Positions 36,838 through 48,896 of a DNA stretch of 64,000 nt are shown one piece after another; the first letter of the stretch is position 1; each line of letters opens with the position of its first letter. The position numbers and the translations under genes were made by a program. Source of the DNA: Corydoras sp. C115 (lineage: Eukaryota > Chordata > Actinopteri > Siluriformes > Callichthyidae). The notes under the pieces were generated by a model. That model made no database searches, was not told the DNA's origin, and saw nothing but the letters and a program-made list of their open reading frames with translations. Location of the stretch: contig JAFMOC010000031.1 of the NCBI GenBank assembly GCA_019802505.1, positions 600,001 to 664,000 on the forward strand, read 5' to 3'.

Positions 36838-39800
36838 ACATGTTAGACAGAAAACAGACTTGATGTAGCAAAAGGAATAACAATAAAAGGAAAATAATAA
36901 AGTACTTACTTCTTTATTTTCTCCAAAACATCTGACATCTTACCAAAAAGGTTCTATAAGAGAAAGAACATGTAAACAAAAGTTTAAAGTGCGACACTAA
37001 AGCTGTTTGAACCTTGAGGAACTGTACCTGCGCTTTTTGTGCTACATCCAGTACCAACTGGAACTTCTCTGAAACGGTCAGTTCTTCTTTTGGAGGTTCC
37101 TAAAGGAGAGGAGCAGGCGGCACTCAGTTTTACAGACATTTCTTTTTATTTAAAAGTACATGGGGATTCAATTCTTTTTCCATTATTTGTTATCATCACT
37201 GGGCGGGGCGAATTAAACTCGATAAAACTGACACACTTTAGAAATAGATTGTTTTACGGTGTTAATAAGTAAACGAAACGAGAATTTTATATTTACCACG
37301 GGTTCGGACACCTCAGGCACGATGCTCCACTGTATCCTCCAGCCTCTGAAACATCGACGGAACACGATGTTTTAATGCGCAAACAAACCTACAGCACTCA
37401 TTCAACTCAACTATTCAGAATTAATTATAAACAATACACAGCTGAACAGAAACGACTGGCCAGACATCAAAACATCATCCACAGGACAGACATGCAACGG
37501 ACTCACCTTGCTATAAGGTAATTGAGAGACAGGCGGAGAATAGCTAAGAACAGAAACATGGGAATGGCCCAGCCATGCCACACGGCATTCATATACATCT
37601 GTGGATGAAAAAAAATATTGATTTTTTAAGATTTTAAAGCATAAATGATGAGGTTTTGAAACAAAACACTTAATGTTCCTATGTGTCTGATGATGGTGAT
37701 GTTTAAGTGTTCTGTATATTACGAAGCAGAACCCTGAGGGTTGAATCGCTTACAATGAAGGCGATGCCTGACGTGTAGACAGAGTGCCAGCTGGATAAGG
37801 CAGAAAGGTTTCTCATGAAGTTCGTGACGGGTTTCGCTCCACGTTCTGCCGACAAAGTTTCTTTGTTACGATCATGCATTTCAGATTATATTAAACACAC
37901 AGAAGTGCTCCAGTCAGAGTCATACTCACTGAGTCGCCTCATGTTCTCTGTTAATCTGTAATGAGAGCAGAGGCTCTGGGTTAGTTATTAAAGAGACACC
38001 GTGCACTCAGAGTCTGCTGTACTCCAGAGACTGGGCCACAAAAACAACTACGCATCACTCGAACCATCACAGATTGTAATGTAAATAACCACAGGCTTAT
38101 TCCTAAAGATCTGATGGATTTAGTGAAGGGAGCAGGAGATCATGTCTGTATGGTACACCGTGCACAAAATAGCAAAAAGCATTTAAATGCTCTATACCAA
38201 ATACTTTACTTTTATTTTTATATAAAGAAGAAAATAAAAAGCTCAGTGGTGCTCAGCACATCTGCGTAAAACCACCCTGAAAAGTCCAAACTTCATCCAT
38301 CGTTTAAGAACGTTAGAGAACATCAGTGACACTGACAGGTGCTATGAAATAGGATGAACGTGTCATCAGCACTAAGCCACCGTGCCGCCCGCTTTAAAAT
38401 GTATTTATTAAAATCATTTCTGTGTTTCATGTGTATAACCAAAAAAAAAAGTTTAAAACGTTTACTGTTTTTTTTAAACATGTTTATGAATATATAAAAA
38501 AATATTCATAATTTTTATAAATTCAAAATATCATTTTTATAAAGCACAGATGTCCAGTGTTTGTACTTTAGCAGATTTTAACATTTCAATTTTAAATGGG
38601 GGCGTGGTAGCTCAGTGGTCAGGGCGTTGGACTATCAATCTGAAGGTTGGCGGTTCAAATCCCAGGTCCCCTGACGTTACCAGTGTGGGTCCTTGAGCGA
38701 GGCCCTTAACCCTCATTGCCACAGGGATGTTGTGTTTAACCCTGTGCTCACTTTGTAAGTCGCTTTGGGATAAAAGCGTCCAATAAATGACCAAATGTAA
38801 TGTAAATGTATCAGAGCTTCCTTGCCTTTTAGCACTGAGTGGCTCCTCCGTCTCCACCGTGTTCTCCTCAGGCTGGAAGCGGAAATCCTCGATGTACACC
38901 CCGAACATGTCGTACAGCCACTTCCACAGCTTCGATCTCACCGACTGCTTGTCTCCTGTCAGCGCGCAGAACGAGATATCAACAGTGGAACAGATCGTTA
39001 ATAACAGCATCAGACATCACAATCGGCTGCCTTTACATCCGGAGGGCAAGGACCTGCAGGTGAGCATGTATATCCCAAAGCAAAAGGATTTGGGGTTTAA
39101 TGCGTTGTGTGGATGTTTGCATGTTCTCCAGCAGCTCACCCGTTCCGTTAGCGGCAGGACCGTGTGCTTTAGCGGGAGGAGGCGGCGAGTCCTCCGGTCT
39201 GCAGGCAACGGGGTATAAATTTAGCACTTCTTTAAAAGGTTTCTAATGCAGTGCACCGTAAATCCAGAGAAACGCTTCCGACCTGGTTTTAAGGACTTCG
39301 TTCATCTTCTGCTCGAGGTCTTGCCGCTTTGCCTTCTCTTTTTCGAGCTCCTGCTTCAGCGTCTCGACGTTCATCTCCTCTCGAAGCTTCCGGAGCTCCT
39401 CCTCTGAGGAAACAGAGCAGCACAGAATAAAAAAAAGAAGCGGGAACTCATTCATGACACCGACACAAGTTATGATTTTAAGCTTCTGAAACAAACAGAT
39501 CGACACTGAAGTCTGGGTTTTATATGGAGACCGAGGTATTAACGCAACACACGTTTACAATCAATAGCACTATGTGATAAAACATAAAATTATTTTGTCT
39601 ACTGTGCTTACACATTAAGTGAGGTGAACCCTGGAGCGGTGGGTAGCCCTGTATATGGCACCTGAAGAACAATTGGGGTTAGGTGCCTTGCCCAACGGTA
39701 CTTCAGCAATAGTACTTTTTGGGATTGGGCAATGAACCGGGGTTGCAGGGCACAAGGCTGATTCCTTAACCACAAACCTAAGACAAAAACAAACCGGCTC

Positions 39801-42800
39801 ACAAATAGCTTCTACCCAACCGCTGTTTAGGCACTAAATGGCGCATTGTAAATTTTTTTTTTTTACATTCATAAAAATTCACTCAGTTCTGTACATTTTT
39901 GAACGTGCAATATAAAAACGTGCAATATATAAATATAAATACATTCACTCAGGTTGTACAGTTTTATACACTCTTGTAAATAAATTTTTTTTTTTTCTTT
40001 CATTCAAAATTTTTGTAAATTATAGTTTAAATCTCTTTATTCGTGTAAATTTTTGTATGTGACACCGAAAGTATGGCACCTTAATTTCGTTATACCTGGT
40101 ATAATGACAAGAAAGATATTCTGATTCTGACTGCAAGTCATAAGTGTCATTAGCTCCCGTGGATGCCCCAGTACTTTCGCTCATATACTGTAGTCGTGTG
40201 GAGTGCAGCGGTGAATAAGAGTGTTTGTTTCTGGTGGAAGGGGTGTGCGCATTGGATATGAAGAAACAAATGTGGTCGTAGATCAAAGGCAAAGAGAATG
40301 AATACACTATACAGACATTCAGCCTCATTGTGAGGAACCCAGGAGCACAAAGGCTTCAGAACATTTGTTCCATTCTACAGCGTGACTGTTCTGTCGAGTC
40401 CCAACTTGCCCCGCAGTCACCCGTGATAGCAGAACAAATCTGTCACCACTACAGGCCCGGTAACAAACCAGCCAGACTGTACAGCTTGCACCCATCCGGG
40501 TGCTACGAGTGTCATCATGCTGCCAGCGATGAAAGGAGCAAATGAGAAGATGTTAATGAACGACCCAATTGCTCATGTGAGTGAATGAGAAAGACAAACA
40601 AAGGGCCGTCTGTGCGGTCAGTCGAGTTCCGACTCTGCTAAAGCAATACGATACCAACGGCCACAAAGGTTCTCCTCATAATCTGGAACCCCATGCACAC
40701 TCTCATGTGTACAACGTCTAAACCTGCATAAAAGAATTGAGTGCCATCTTAAAGTTGGAGCTATGAGTTTTTAGAAATAAATGTTATTCCAGAGCAGGAA
40801 ATCACCCGCGGGTCCGAGTTTATTTAAAGCACAAAGACTTATTAAATTATTCACCTTCTAGTGTGTAAGAACCTTTTAATAACCCTCACCTGCACCAACA
40901 GGCAACGACATGAAAGCTCGGTCGCCTGCACAACAGTAACCAGGAGCTGCACAGGCACAGGCTAAAAATAGATCCACCCGCCTCATGATACCCCCGATGC
41001 AGGTCACATCAAAATGTCATGTGCTTAAGTAAATGTGAGACGCCTCGAAGCGTGCAGACATGTGTTTGCGTTTATAACCTAAAGTGGGAACGTACAGGAG
41101 AACATGATCTGTAAACTCACAGACAAACAGGAGAACCTCACTGATCACGATCAGGACACTCAAACGTTCTGAGGTGAGCGACCAGAACGTTCCTGAAACA
41201 ATCTGACACCTCACTGAAGTTCATTCTGCAACTGTGATAATGACTTTGACATTCTAATGCTCCAAAACGATAAAGTGTGAAGGCGACATATGGATGGACA
41301 CACACACACACACACACACACACCAGTCCGCATCAAATCACCCTGCGGGCATGAACTGAACCGACCTCGGCGTTTATTAACACTACACATTACAGCTCTG
41401 CAGGATCGATGAAGGTGACATCACTGAACTAAATTAACTCTCGTTTAAACCTTGCTCCTGAGGTCAGAATTCCCTTTAACTCTGTTTAGATCTGGACACT
41501 CGGCTGTTTTCTGACCTCATACGTCATCGTTGTCTTAATATTTATTAACTCATCACAGTACAACACTGTGGCACCCTGTACATTCTATTAACCCACATAC
41601 ACATAAAAGATGTTTAAGGATTGGGCCTGGCGGGATATGTAAATTGGTATGTTCACTCCCTTAACTACATGCGAGTGCACCATCATGGTATTTGAAGATT
41701 TATTAGGTTTACTGTAATTGTTAAACGCGAGGTTGATGACGAAATTAATCACGCAGTACTTACGAAGGAAGTGCTTCTCCAATAAAGCGATCTCAAGGTG
41801 TCCTTTGACTTCATTAAGCCGGTCGGCCTCCGTCCTCTGATAGTCCTGCATGGTAGCAGCCATAATGACAGACCCTGGACCAGCCTGGACACACACACAC
41901 ACGTTTACAGTCCAATAAACATCAGTTAATGACCAGAACCTTTGGAATCGTAACCCAAACGGTCAGCGGAATAAACAAAGTGAGCTGTGGTTATATTACA
42001 GGTCCGTCCAAAAAGTTCCTGAACGATATTAAATTGGCCGTCCGAAATAATTTATTTATAAAATTATTCAAAATAAATTTAATAATTTAATAATTATTAA
42101 AATGACTTCTGCTGATGTGTTTTCCCATGTTGAAGCTTCTTCCTTTATGCATTTCTTAATTTGGGGAAAAAGAAAAGGTCTCAGCGTGCAAGATAAGGTG
42201 CTCCACTTGGGGTAGACACACATTGGACTGTCGTCATGTCGGTTATTCAGATCATTAAGATCAACACCGCTGCCCTTTAAGTGTCCGAACCAGACCTTCT
42301 CCAAAAAGAACATAAATGTAAACAAATCCTTGAGCTTTCTTCATTAACCCGCTTTAATTGAAGCAGTTCCTACTCGTGACTCAGATCAGCCCCACCTCCT
42401 CCAGGTTCCAGGCTCGGGACATAAAACCATCATTATCTCTGAACTGCACTTCATTAGCAGTTCATATGAGGCTGAGGTCACCGAACAAAACCGGAGCCAA
42501 AGCGCTCGAGACGGAGCCAATCTCTCCGCCGATCTGTGTTTAAACAGAACTCGCTCGTTCATCAGCCTTAAAGAGCCGCGTGCACGTAAATCATTTCCTC
42601 GTAGTTGAAAACTCTTGGATGAAAGTGTCGGGGACTGAAGCCATGCACGCGAGAAAGAACAGCGCAGACACAGCCGAGAGAGGCCTCCGATCCAAATGTG
42701 AAACTGAATGGATTCTTACCCCGAATAACAGAAGATCTCTCAGAGCTCCACACCAGGATCAGACATGATCAACGCCGCTGGAGAGATCGAGAAGCCGTCC

Positions 42801-43368
42801 AGCTTTCGTCTGAAGCACTTAAGCAAGCGGGCGGCCGTTTATGATTTATAAGGAAGCTCTTTGTTTTTCCGTTAAGCCTGTTCAGCAAGCTAAAAACCTT
42901 TCCTGGGTGGAGTCACAGTAACTACACTTACTACACTTATGCTCTGCTGGATATCCTGCCCAACACGAGATAATCTAACCGACGGTGTCTGGCAACATTT
43001 CAGTGAACTGCACCGTCCTCCACGCTGCTTTAACCTCCACATGTGGCTTAAAGAGCATGACAGGTGTGCAAAACTGTGTGAATGCAGATTAATTAAATAT
43101 GGTTTCAGAATAAAAACAATTATCAACTTGAGAGTCTGATAGGAATTTGTCATTTTGTGGTGGACAGCCCTGTATACGCCGCCCGGGGAGCAATTGGGGT
43201 TAGGGGTGCTGCCCAAGGGCACTATAGCCATAGTACTTAATGGGACTGGGAATGAAACTGAGGACCTTTAAGTCACAAGCCTACGAGTTTAACACAAGTG
43301 TGTTATTAAGAGGCATCCAGCTGTGCAGCAGCATAATTTCTTAGGGTGAACCGTATGGGGAGGACATA

Positions 43369-43426
<58 letters not shown>

Positions 43427-46400
43427 CCCTTCCCTTTGCCTACTTTACATGAAAACTGTTTACATGAAATCTCTGATTAAAACCCAGATGACTTAAGAAC
43501 ACTTACAGGGTCACGCAACTCCTCTCCATCTTTACCAGGAGGCGGGGCTTTTATCAGGAGCTCGTCATTGCACTCGCTGTCCGACGCGTTCGGCGACTCG
43601 GCAATGTCCAGGAACTCATCTCGTTTCTGTCCTCGAAAGCGTATCTTATCCAGTCGCTTTAGCATCTTCAGCACACGCCTGTGCTCCTTTATCTTAACAT
43701 GATGGATCAGAACCCTGCAGACAGAACCGACAGGACCTCAGAGACGCGTACGGCTGCGCAGCACGGACAGCAGTAAACTGCTAACTAACACACACGTCCA
43801 ACAGAGAGCTGGTTTTAACACTTCCCACACCATGAGCTGCGACTGAAGACTCGATGACATCATTATTTGTTCAAAAACCATCACCGTTACTCACATCGTG
43901 GTTTTGATGCTGCTCTAAATTTTCCACCTCTTGCGTCTTAAATTTGAACTGATTTTTACAAAATGTGAAATTTTTTTTTTTTTAGTCATTCATGTTTTAT
44001 TTCTACATTTTCGACATACACAGAAAGTCCAGCATGTCTTTGGAATGTGGGAGGGAACCGGGGAACATGGGAGTAAAATTCACTCAGGTACGGGGAGAAC
44101 ATGCAGACTCCTCAAAGGAAGGGCCTGTGTTTGCCCCAACCAGGAATTGACCCAGGGACCTTGCTGTAGGGCTGAGGGGCTAACCGCAGCATAACTCTTA
44201 TCCAAAGCTACTCAGAACTATCCCTACTTAATGGTTGGGGTCAGAGCACATGAGATACAGCACCCTAATAAGGGGTTAAGGGCCTTACTTAGGGGTCTAA
44301 ACTGTCAGGTTTAGTGGTCTTGGAGATTAACCTTCCCCCTAAGAGCCTCTTTAGAATGACAGCCCAACACTCTAACCACTGCACCACCACGCCCTCACGT
44401 GCAGGAACTTTAAAGATATGCATGTTGGCTGTTGTACAACCTGAAACGTTAAAACGCTCCGTTTCAAATCCCTCTGGAATGTTGCAACACGCACCGTTTT
44501 TCTCGACTGTGCATCACATGATGGAAAAAGGAGAGTTTTTTTTTTTTTTTTTTCCAGGAGGCTGAAACTCAACATGTGTAGCAATCACACGTTCTGTGCC
44601 AGTTCCTGCGATTCAGCGGGTTTGACCTCAGAGTTAAAAAAGCAGAGCCTGGGAACAAAGCCGGCTGGACTGAGCACATACGACAGAGCTCCTCCATCCG
44701 AGCAGGAACATCGTGATCCCCATGATAATGACATCATCCAGCACAAAGACACGGCACTCTTATTCAGGATCAATTCACAACGAGAAAACAAACGACATTT
44801 ACCGAATCGTACAGAAAACAACGAGTCAAGGACAGAACACGAGGACGAAGCATCCTCGAAATATTAGAGTTCTGTACCGACGTACTGTGTACGTCCAGCA
44901 CCACTGCACTAAAACCCCCTCACCGCATCAGTGTCACTTCAGAACTAATAATAAACAATCCACCACCCAAATGAGACCTGTTCTGTGATGTTCTGACCAA
45001 TAGAGAACAGAGAACCAACAGGGGACTAACAACAACAAAGAACACAGATTAACTGCAAAGTCCATCTATATGGTAAGTGGAGAAAATGGGAAACGGAGCA
45101 AAAAAGGGGACGTGTTCTTGGTGTACTTTGCACAGGTACTGTATGTTCTCTATTAGTTTTATTCTGAAACCTGAGATCGGAACTTTCAAAAATACAAATG
45201 TTGACTTATTTATATAAAGGCTTAATAAATAGCACAAAGGTCATGGAGTACATTTGTTTGTTGAAGACAAAGTCAACGTTGAATATATTTACTCATAAGA
45301 GGAAAGGCCTACAATTTTACTTTATTTGTTTCAGCCGCAAAAACTACAAGAGAATAACACGTACCTTCATCCGATAAACTTTCTAAAGAAGAAACAACGT
45401 CCACTTGTTCAAATAAGTCCTTTAGGAAGGATTTCCTGAAGTCCTTTATTAAAATCAGACCGTTCTCAGTGACCCATAGTGCGAGCACCCTGTTCGGTTC
45501 TCAGGGGAGTGAAGCATTTGTGTGGACATTAGTAACCAGAGTGTCGAATTCCCATAAGTTATTGATAAATGCCAGACGCTGGTCATGACCCACAGCCACC
45601 CTAACTGCCTCCCAACACCGTGCACCTGTAATTAACAATACAAGGTTCCGCCCTCACCAGCAGGAAAGGTTCCGCTTTTTAATGTTTTGCTCACAACGTT
45701 GTACGGAATTTCAAATAACAGCCTCAAAGTTGAAACTCAAGCATTACATCATTTTAAAATCCCCTGTGGACCTTCACTCAGACATTCTGTACAATTTAGT
45801 TGCCTAAAAGGCATGCAGTGGTGCAGGGTTTCACAGGTCAAACACTGAACACTGTTCTTCATTTATAAATCTAACTAATTTTTTTTCCACAATGTCAAAT
45901 TTAATGACATAATACCTGACTGTCTTCCATCTAGGCGGCACGGTGGCTTAGTGGTTTAGCATGTTCTCCTCTCAGCACCAGGGATTCCCGGTTCGCATCC
46001 CCACCTGGGTGGAGTTTCCATGTTCTCCCCGTGTCTGTGTGGGTTTCCTCCGGGTTCTCCGGTTTCCTCCCACAGTCCAAAAACATGGATCAAGTCAATT
46101 GAGTTCTCCAAATTGCCCCATATAGAGTGTGTCTGTGTGAGTGAGTGTGTGTCCAGCGATAGATCGGCACCCTGTCCTGGGTGTATCTGCCCAGCGCCTG
46201 AAACGTTCTCCCCTGGATGGGCATGGGGAACCCCCCCCCGCGACCCTAATAGAGGAGAAAGCAGAAGATAATGAATGAATGAATGAAGGAATGTTTTCCG
46301 TCTCTAAGGTATAAGCTATACCTAAATAACCTCTAGGGTTTAAAAAGGTTCACATATCTTTGCCGGCAGCATGTAAAGACATTTTGGAGGGTATCACACA

Positions 46401-47870
46401 AGCCTCCATAGCCCTGAAGGTACTTTTTCAGACAGAGTAACATACTGGTTTTTGCGATCACTCATGTTCTGCAGTTCCCTGATAAGACAAAGTTCCCCAA
46501 CAGCTCGCCTGATGGAACCCATCCTGCAGGCTTCGCATACAGACAGCCTTTACAGAGCCGTGATGTCCTACTGATTCTTCTGCTGCACAAAACAATACAG
46601 CTGCCCTGATGCCGGTGCGCTCCTCAGATTTCCGAATTTGTTCTGGATTAATGTGAGGACATGACATTTTAGGCAGCAGATGCAGGATTAATAAGCATCC
46701 ATGCGTTCAGGAATTTATTTTAGGATGCTGCTGCCGCCCCTGTCTCTGTACTGATGGGAGGTGTTCGACAGAGGTGTTAAGACGAAAATTTTTCAGACAG
46801 TGTAACATACTGGTTCTTGCGATCACTCATGTTCTGCAGTTCCCTGATAAGACAAAGTTCCCCAAAAGCTCGTCAGATGGAACCCATCCTGCATCCATCG
46901 TCTGATGGAACCCATCCATGCATCCATCCATCCTGCATTCCATCGTCTGATGGAACCCATATTTTAGGATGCTGCTGCTGCCCCTGTCTCTATAGTGATG
47001 TGAGGTGTTCGGCAGAGGTGTTAAGATGAACCCCTGTCTCTATAGTGATGTGAGGTGTTCGGCAGAGGTGTTAAGATGAACATTTTTCAGACAGTGTACA
47101 GTTCCCTGAAAAGACAAAGTTCCCCAACAGCGCGCCTGATGGAACCCATCCTGCAGGCTTCGCATACGGACAGCCTTTACAGAGCCGTGATGTCCTACTG
47201 ATTCTTCTGCTGCACAAAACAATACAGCTGCCCTGATGCTGGTGCGCTCCTCACATTTCTGAATTTGTTCTGGATTAATGTGAGGACATGACATTTTAGG
47301 CAGCAGATGCAGGATTAATAAGCATCCATGCGTTCAGGAATTTATTTTAGGATGCTGCTGCCGCCCCTGTCTCTGTACTGATGTGAGGTGTTCGGCAGAG
47401 GTGTTAAGATGAACATAAACATGCACATGCTCTTTTTTAACGTGCAGATGGCAGGTGGAGGAGGAGGTGGTGGAGGAGGAGGTGGAGGTGCTGTTACACT
47501 AAACGCTGCAATGAAGCAGCCGAGGACCTGTGCAGACAACATCTGGATGCATGCGATCCTAGAGCACTTAAAATTTGACACCTGCTGTTCGGTTCAACAG
47601 GCGAATGCCTCCATCACTCCATCACTCACATCACTCAGCTTTCCTTTTTTTTATACCGAAAACAATGCAACAAATAAAATGTCTGCTATGAAAGCTGATG
47701 TTGTGAAAGCAGCCTGCGGGCGTGCAGCGGTGGAGGCGAGCAGCGGTGGAGGCGGCGGTGGTCTCAGTGAGGGGCGCCATCGTGACGGCGGCGGGTTTAA
47801 AGATCCCAACCCGGAATGAAGACCCCGCCGGCAGCACTCACCCTGCGCGGAATCTGCTACAGAGTCGCAT
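33076..47870 (-). CDS. gramd4: GRAM domain-containing protein 4, 20 coding exons
   Basis: Exons on the minus strand, 5' to 3': 47842-47870, 43507-43714, 41764-41884, 39283-39403, 39140-39198, 38826-38955, 37930-37955, 37754-37845, 37507-37598, 37297-37345, 37028-37099, 36910-36953, 36266-36375, 36010-36164, 35774-35791, 35021-35168, 34231-34324, 33453-33543, 33276-33344, 33076-33192. All phases agree, giving 614 residues (human canonical: 578). In order: LDKIRFRGQKRDEFLDIAES N-terminal block, a coiled coil (EIALLEKHFLQEELRKLREE), the WKWLYDMFGVYIEDFRFQPE block, hydrophobic segments (AIPMFLFLAILRLSLNYLIA; LYVGLWMAFIASCLLPYKLL; GLYAGIKFFMIDFIF), then a GRAM domain (FHEVFNLSENERPLS through KYKVLSVLPGSGMGISIATP). 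The protein ends VTVTSSEM. GRAMD4 is an ER/mitochondria-associated, p53-independent pro-apoptotic protein downstream of E2F1 in mammals. The start at 47,870 adds an N-terminal extension; the ATG beginning MLKRLDKIRF in exon 2 matches the human start. Exon 15 (18 nt) may be alternative. Confidence 0.92.
33746..34078 (+). mobile_element. tRNA-derived SINE (major family), 5'-truncated, with 13-bp target-site duplication
   Basis: Begins inside the A box (CTTAGTGG). Flanked by TGAAAAGCCATCT at 33,733-33,745 and 34,079-34,091. Lies in the gramd4 intron between exons 17 and 18, antisense to the gene. Confidence 0.92.
34542..34993. mobile_element. Non-autonomous hAT-type DNA transposon (MITE), complete, 452 bp
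   Basis: Terminal inverted repeats TAGGGGTG at the left end and CACCCCTA at the right end. A perfect 8-bp target-site duplication AAATCAAT lies at 34,534-34,541 and 34,994-35,001. Subterminal repeats of ATTCGACTAT type recur near both ends (for example GTCGACTATGAACC and GATTCGACTATGAAAA). No transposase frame. 8-bp target duplications and such ends are typical of the hAT superfamily. It sits in the gramd4 intron between exons 16 and 17. Confidence 0.8.
35649..35707 (+). repeat. Interrupted (CA)n microsatellite
   Basis: CA/ACC-rich run in the gramd4 intron between exons 15 and 16. Confidence 0.85.
35774..35791 (-). CDS. gramd4: 18-nt micro-exon of gramd4
   Basis: Pyrimidine tract and acceptor TTTCTTTCTTAG|CTGTCT, followed after 18 bases by GAGAAG|GTAGGG. 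It encodes LSGFEK in frame between the residues ISRR and LQPVV. The canonical human protein joins RR directly to LQ here, so this looks like a cassette micro-exon. Confidence 0.55.
36672..36834. repeat. Compound (AT)n microsatellite
   Basis: Two AT runs (36,672-36,746 and 36,779-36,834) split by CA/CATA repeats, in the gramd4 intron between exons 12 and 13. Confidence 0.93.
38367..38391 (-). repeat. Isolated SINE head fragment
   Basis: CACTAAGCCACCGTGCCGCC only, the antisense 5' end of the major SINE. Confidence 0.6.
38598..38810 (+). mobile_element. V-SINE-like SINE next to a gramd4 splice donor
   Basis: Complete copy: GGGCGTGGTAGCTCAGTGG head, GGTTCAAATCC B box, CCTTAACCCTCATTGCC core, TCGCTTTGGGATAAAAGCGT end and an AATGTAATGTAAATGTA tail. 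The tail ends about 15 bases from the exon 6 donor at 38,825. Confidence 0.88.
39625..39780 (+). repeat. Third-family interspersed repeat
   Basis: AGCCCTGTATATGGCACC, ACAATTGGGGTTAGGTGCC, GCCCAACGGTACTTCAGC; in the gramd4 intron between exons 3 and 4. Confidence 0.65.
41299..41322 (+). repeat. (AC)n microsatellite
   Basis: Twelve AC units in the gramd4 intron between exons 3 and 4. Confidence 0.85.
43160..43300 (+). repeat. Third-family interspersed repeat
   Basis: AGCCCTGTATACGCCGCCC, GCAATTGGGGTTAGGGG, GCCCAAGGGCACTATAGCC. Confidence 0.65.
43371..43418 (+). repeat. (AC)n microsatellite
   Basis: About 23 AC units in the gramd4 intron between exons 2 and 3. Confidence 0.92.
44030..44185 (-). 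repeat. Diverged tRNA-SINE-like fragment
   Basis: Antisense body (GAATGTGGGAGGGAACCGG, CGGGGAGAACATGCAGACTC) of a third head/body combination; gramd4 intron 1. Confidence 0.55.
44190..44398 (-). repeat. V-SINE-like copy, decayed
   Basis: Antisense: TATCCAAAGCTACTCAG end, GGGTTAAGGGCCTTACTTAG core, CTCTAACCACTGCACCACCA head. Confidence 0.7.
44400..45930. other. Interior of gramd4 intron 1
   Basis: No exon or additional gene supported; a poly-T tract at 44,536-44,554 and AT-rich unique-looking sequence. Confidence 0.35.
45935..46283 (+). mobile_element. tRNA-derived SINE (major family), full length
   Basis: Head GGCGGCACGGTGGCTTAG, complete body, GAATGAATGAATGAAGG tail; gramd4 intron 1. Confidence 0.9.
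46430..47400. repeat. Local tandem array, three imperfect units of 280-370 bp
   Basis: Unit 1 (46,430-46,798) and unit 3 (about 47,085-47,405) share long near-identical stretches, for example CAGTTCCCTGATAAGACAAA / CAGTTCCCTGAAAAGACAAA and TTCTGGATTAATGTGAGGAC. Unit 2 (46,799-47,084) lacks the middle but has small internal repeats: CATCGTCTGATGGAACCC repeated, and a 50-bp piece doubled at 46,981-47,030 / 47,031-47,080. It lies in gramd4 intron 1, directly left of the large duplication. Confidence 0.8.
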
Positions 47871-48125
47871 CAACAGGAGCCCCCGATCCCGCCTCGCCTG
47901 TCCGCTCCGACCGCGTAAATCCGACCGACGGCTTTGAAACGGACCCCGTGTCTCCGGACTCCTCAACCCCGCGGCTGGCCATTAACACGCGCGCGGCGGC
48001 GGCGGCGGCAGCAGGAGGCGCGGGAGCGGCTGGAGCGCCAGGTCGGCTCTTCGGGCCTCGGCTCGCTTTCTGTCTGAACACCGAACGCGCTCTCTCCCCG
48101 GGCTTCGCTGGCAGTCGGAAGTGAC
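47842..48125 (-). promoter_or_regulatory. gramd4 first exon A and CpG island
   Basis: The splice donor GCGCAGG|GTGAGT ends the exon at 47,842. Upstream is a very CpG-rich block with GCG runs up to about 48,170, including ACGTGGCGTTACGTCGCG. A start codon at 47,870-47,868 is in frame with exon 2, giving MRLCSRFRAG then VLIHHVKIKEHRR. The Kozak context is weak, so translation may start in exon 2 instead. Confidence 0.6.
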
Positions 48126-48189
48126 GTGGCGTTACGTCGCGAGCCGCTCGCACGCGCGCTCACAGGCGCGTCGCTCTTGTTTATTCATC

Positions 48190-48536
48190 CTTTCATTCAT
48201 TATCTCCCGCTTTCTCCTCTATTAGGGTCGCGGTGGGGTTCCCCATGCCCATCCAGGGGAGAACGTCTCGGGCGCTGGGCAGATAGACCCAGGACAGGGC
48301 GCCAATCCATCGCTGGGCACACACTCACTCACACACACACACTCTATATGGGGCAATTTGGAGAATTCAATTAACTCGAACCATGTTTTTCGACTGTGGG
48401 AGGAAACCGGAGAACCCGGAGGAAACCCACGCGGACACGGGGAGAACATGGAAACTCCACCCAGATGGGGATTCGAACCGGGAATCCCTAGCGCTGAGAG
48501 GAGAACGTGCTAAACCACTAAGCCACCGTGCCGCCT
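48190..48536 (-). mobile_element. tRNA-derived SINE (major family) upstream of gramd4 exon 1A
   Basis: Full-length antisense copy right at the edge of the CpG island; duplicated at 51,741-52,078. Confidence 0.9.
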
Positions 48537-48593
48537 TCGCTCTGTTTACTTGAATGGAAATGTTGAGAATAAAACTTCACATTTTGCTCTTTC

Positions 48594-48896
48594 GGGCGGT
48601 TTGAATCCCCATCTGGGTGGAGTTTCCATGTTCTCCCCGCGTCCGCGTGGGTTTCCTCCGGGTTCTCCGGTTTCCTCCCACAGTCCAAAAACATGGATCA
48701 AGTTAATTGAGTTCTCCAAATTGCCCCATATAGAGTGTGTTTGAGTGAGTGAGTGTGTGCCCAGCAATGGATTGGCGTCCTGTCCTGGGTGTATCTGCCC
48801 AGCGCCCGAGACGTTCTCCCCTGGATGGGCATGGGGAACCCCACCGCGACCCTAATAGAGGATAAAGCGGGAGATAATGAATGAATGAATGAATGA
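48594..48896 (+). mobile_element. tRNA-derived SINE (major family), 5'-truncated, with 13-bp target-site duplication
   Basis: Flanked by ATTTTGCTCTTTC at 48,581-48,593 and 48,897-48,909. Starts at the B box. Duplicated at about 52,135-52,438. Confidence 0.9.

Noticed and set aside
38598..38680. tRNA gene (GGTAGCTCAGTGG with a GGTTCAAATCC B box)
   Set aside because: Head of a V-SINE-like retroposon; no cloverleaf acceptor closure and the SINE core and tail follow.
47388..47819. 143-codon glycine-rich frame (and 177-codon counterpart at 50,955)
   Set aside because: A GGA-repeat plus intronic sequence in the duplicated block, on the strand opposite gramd4; no homology recognised.
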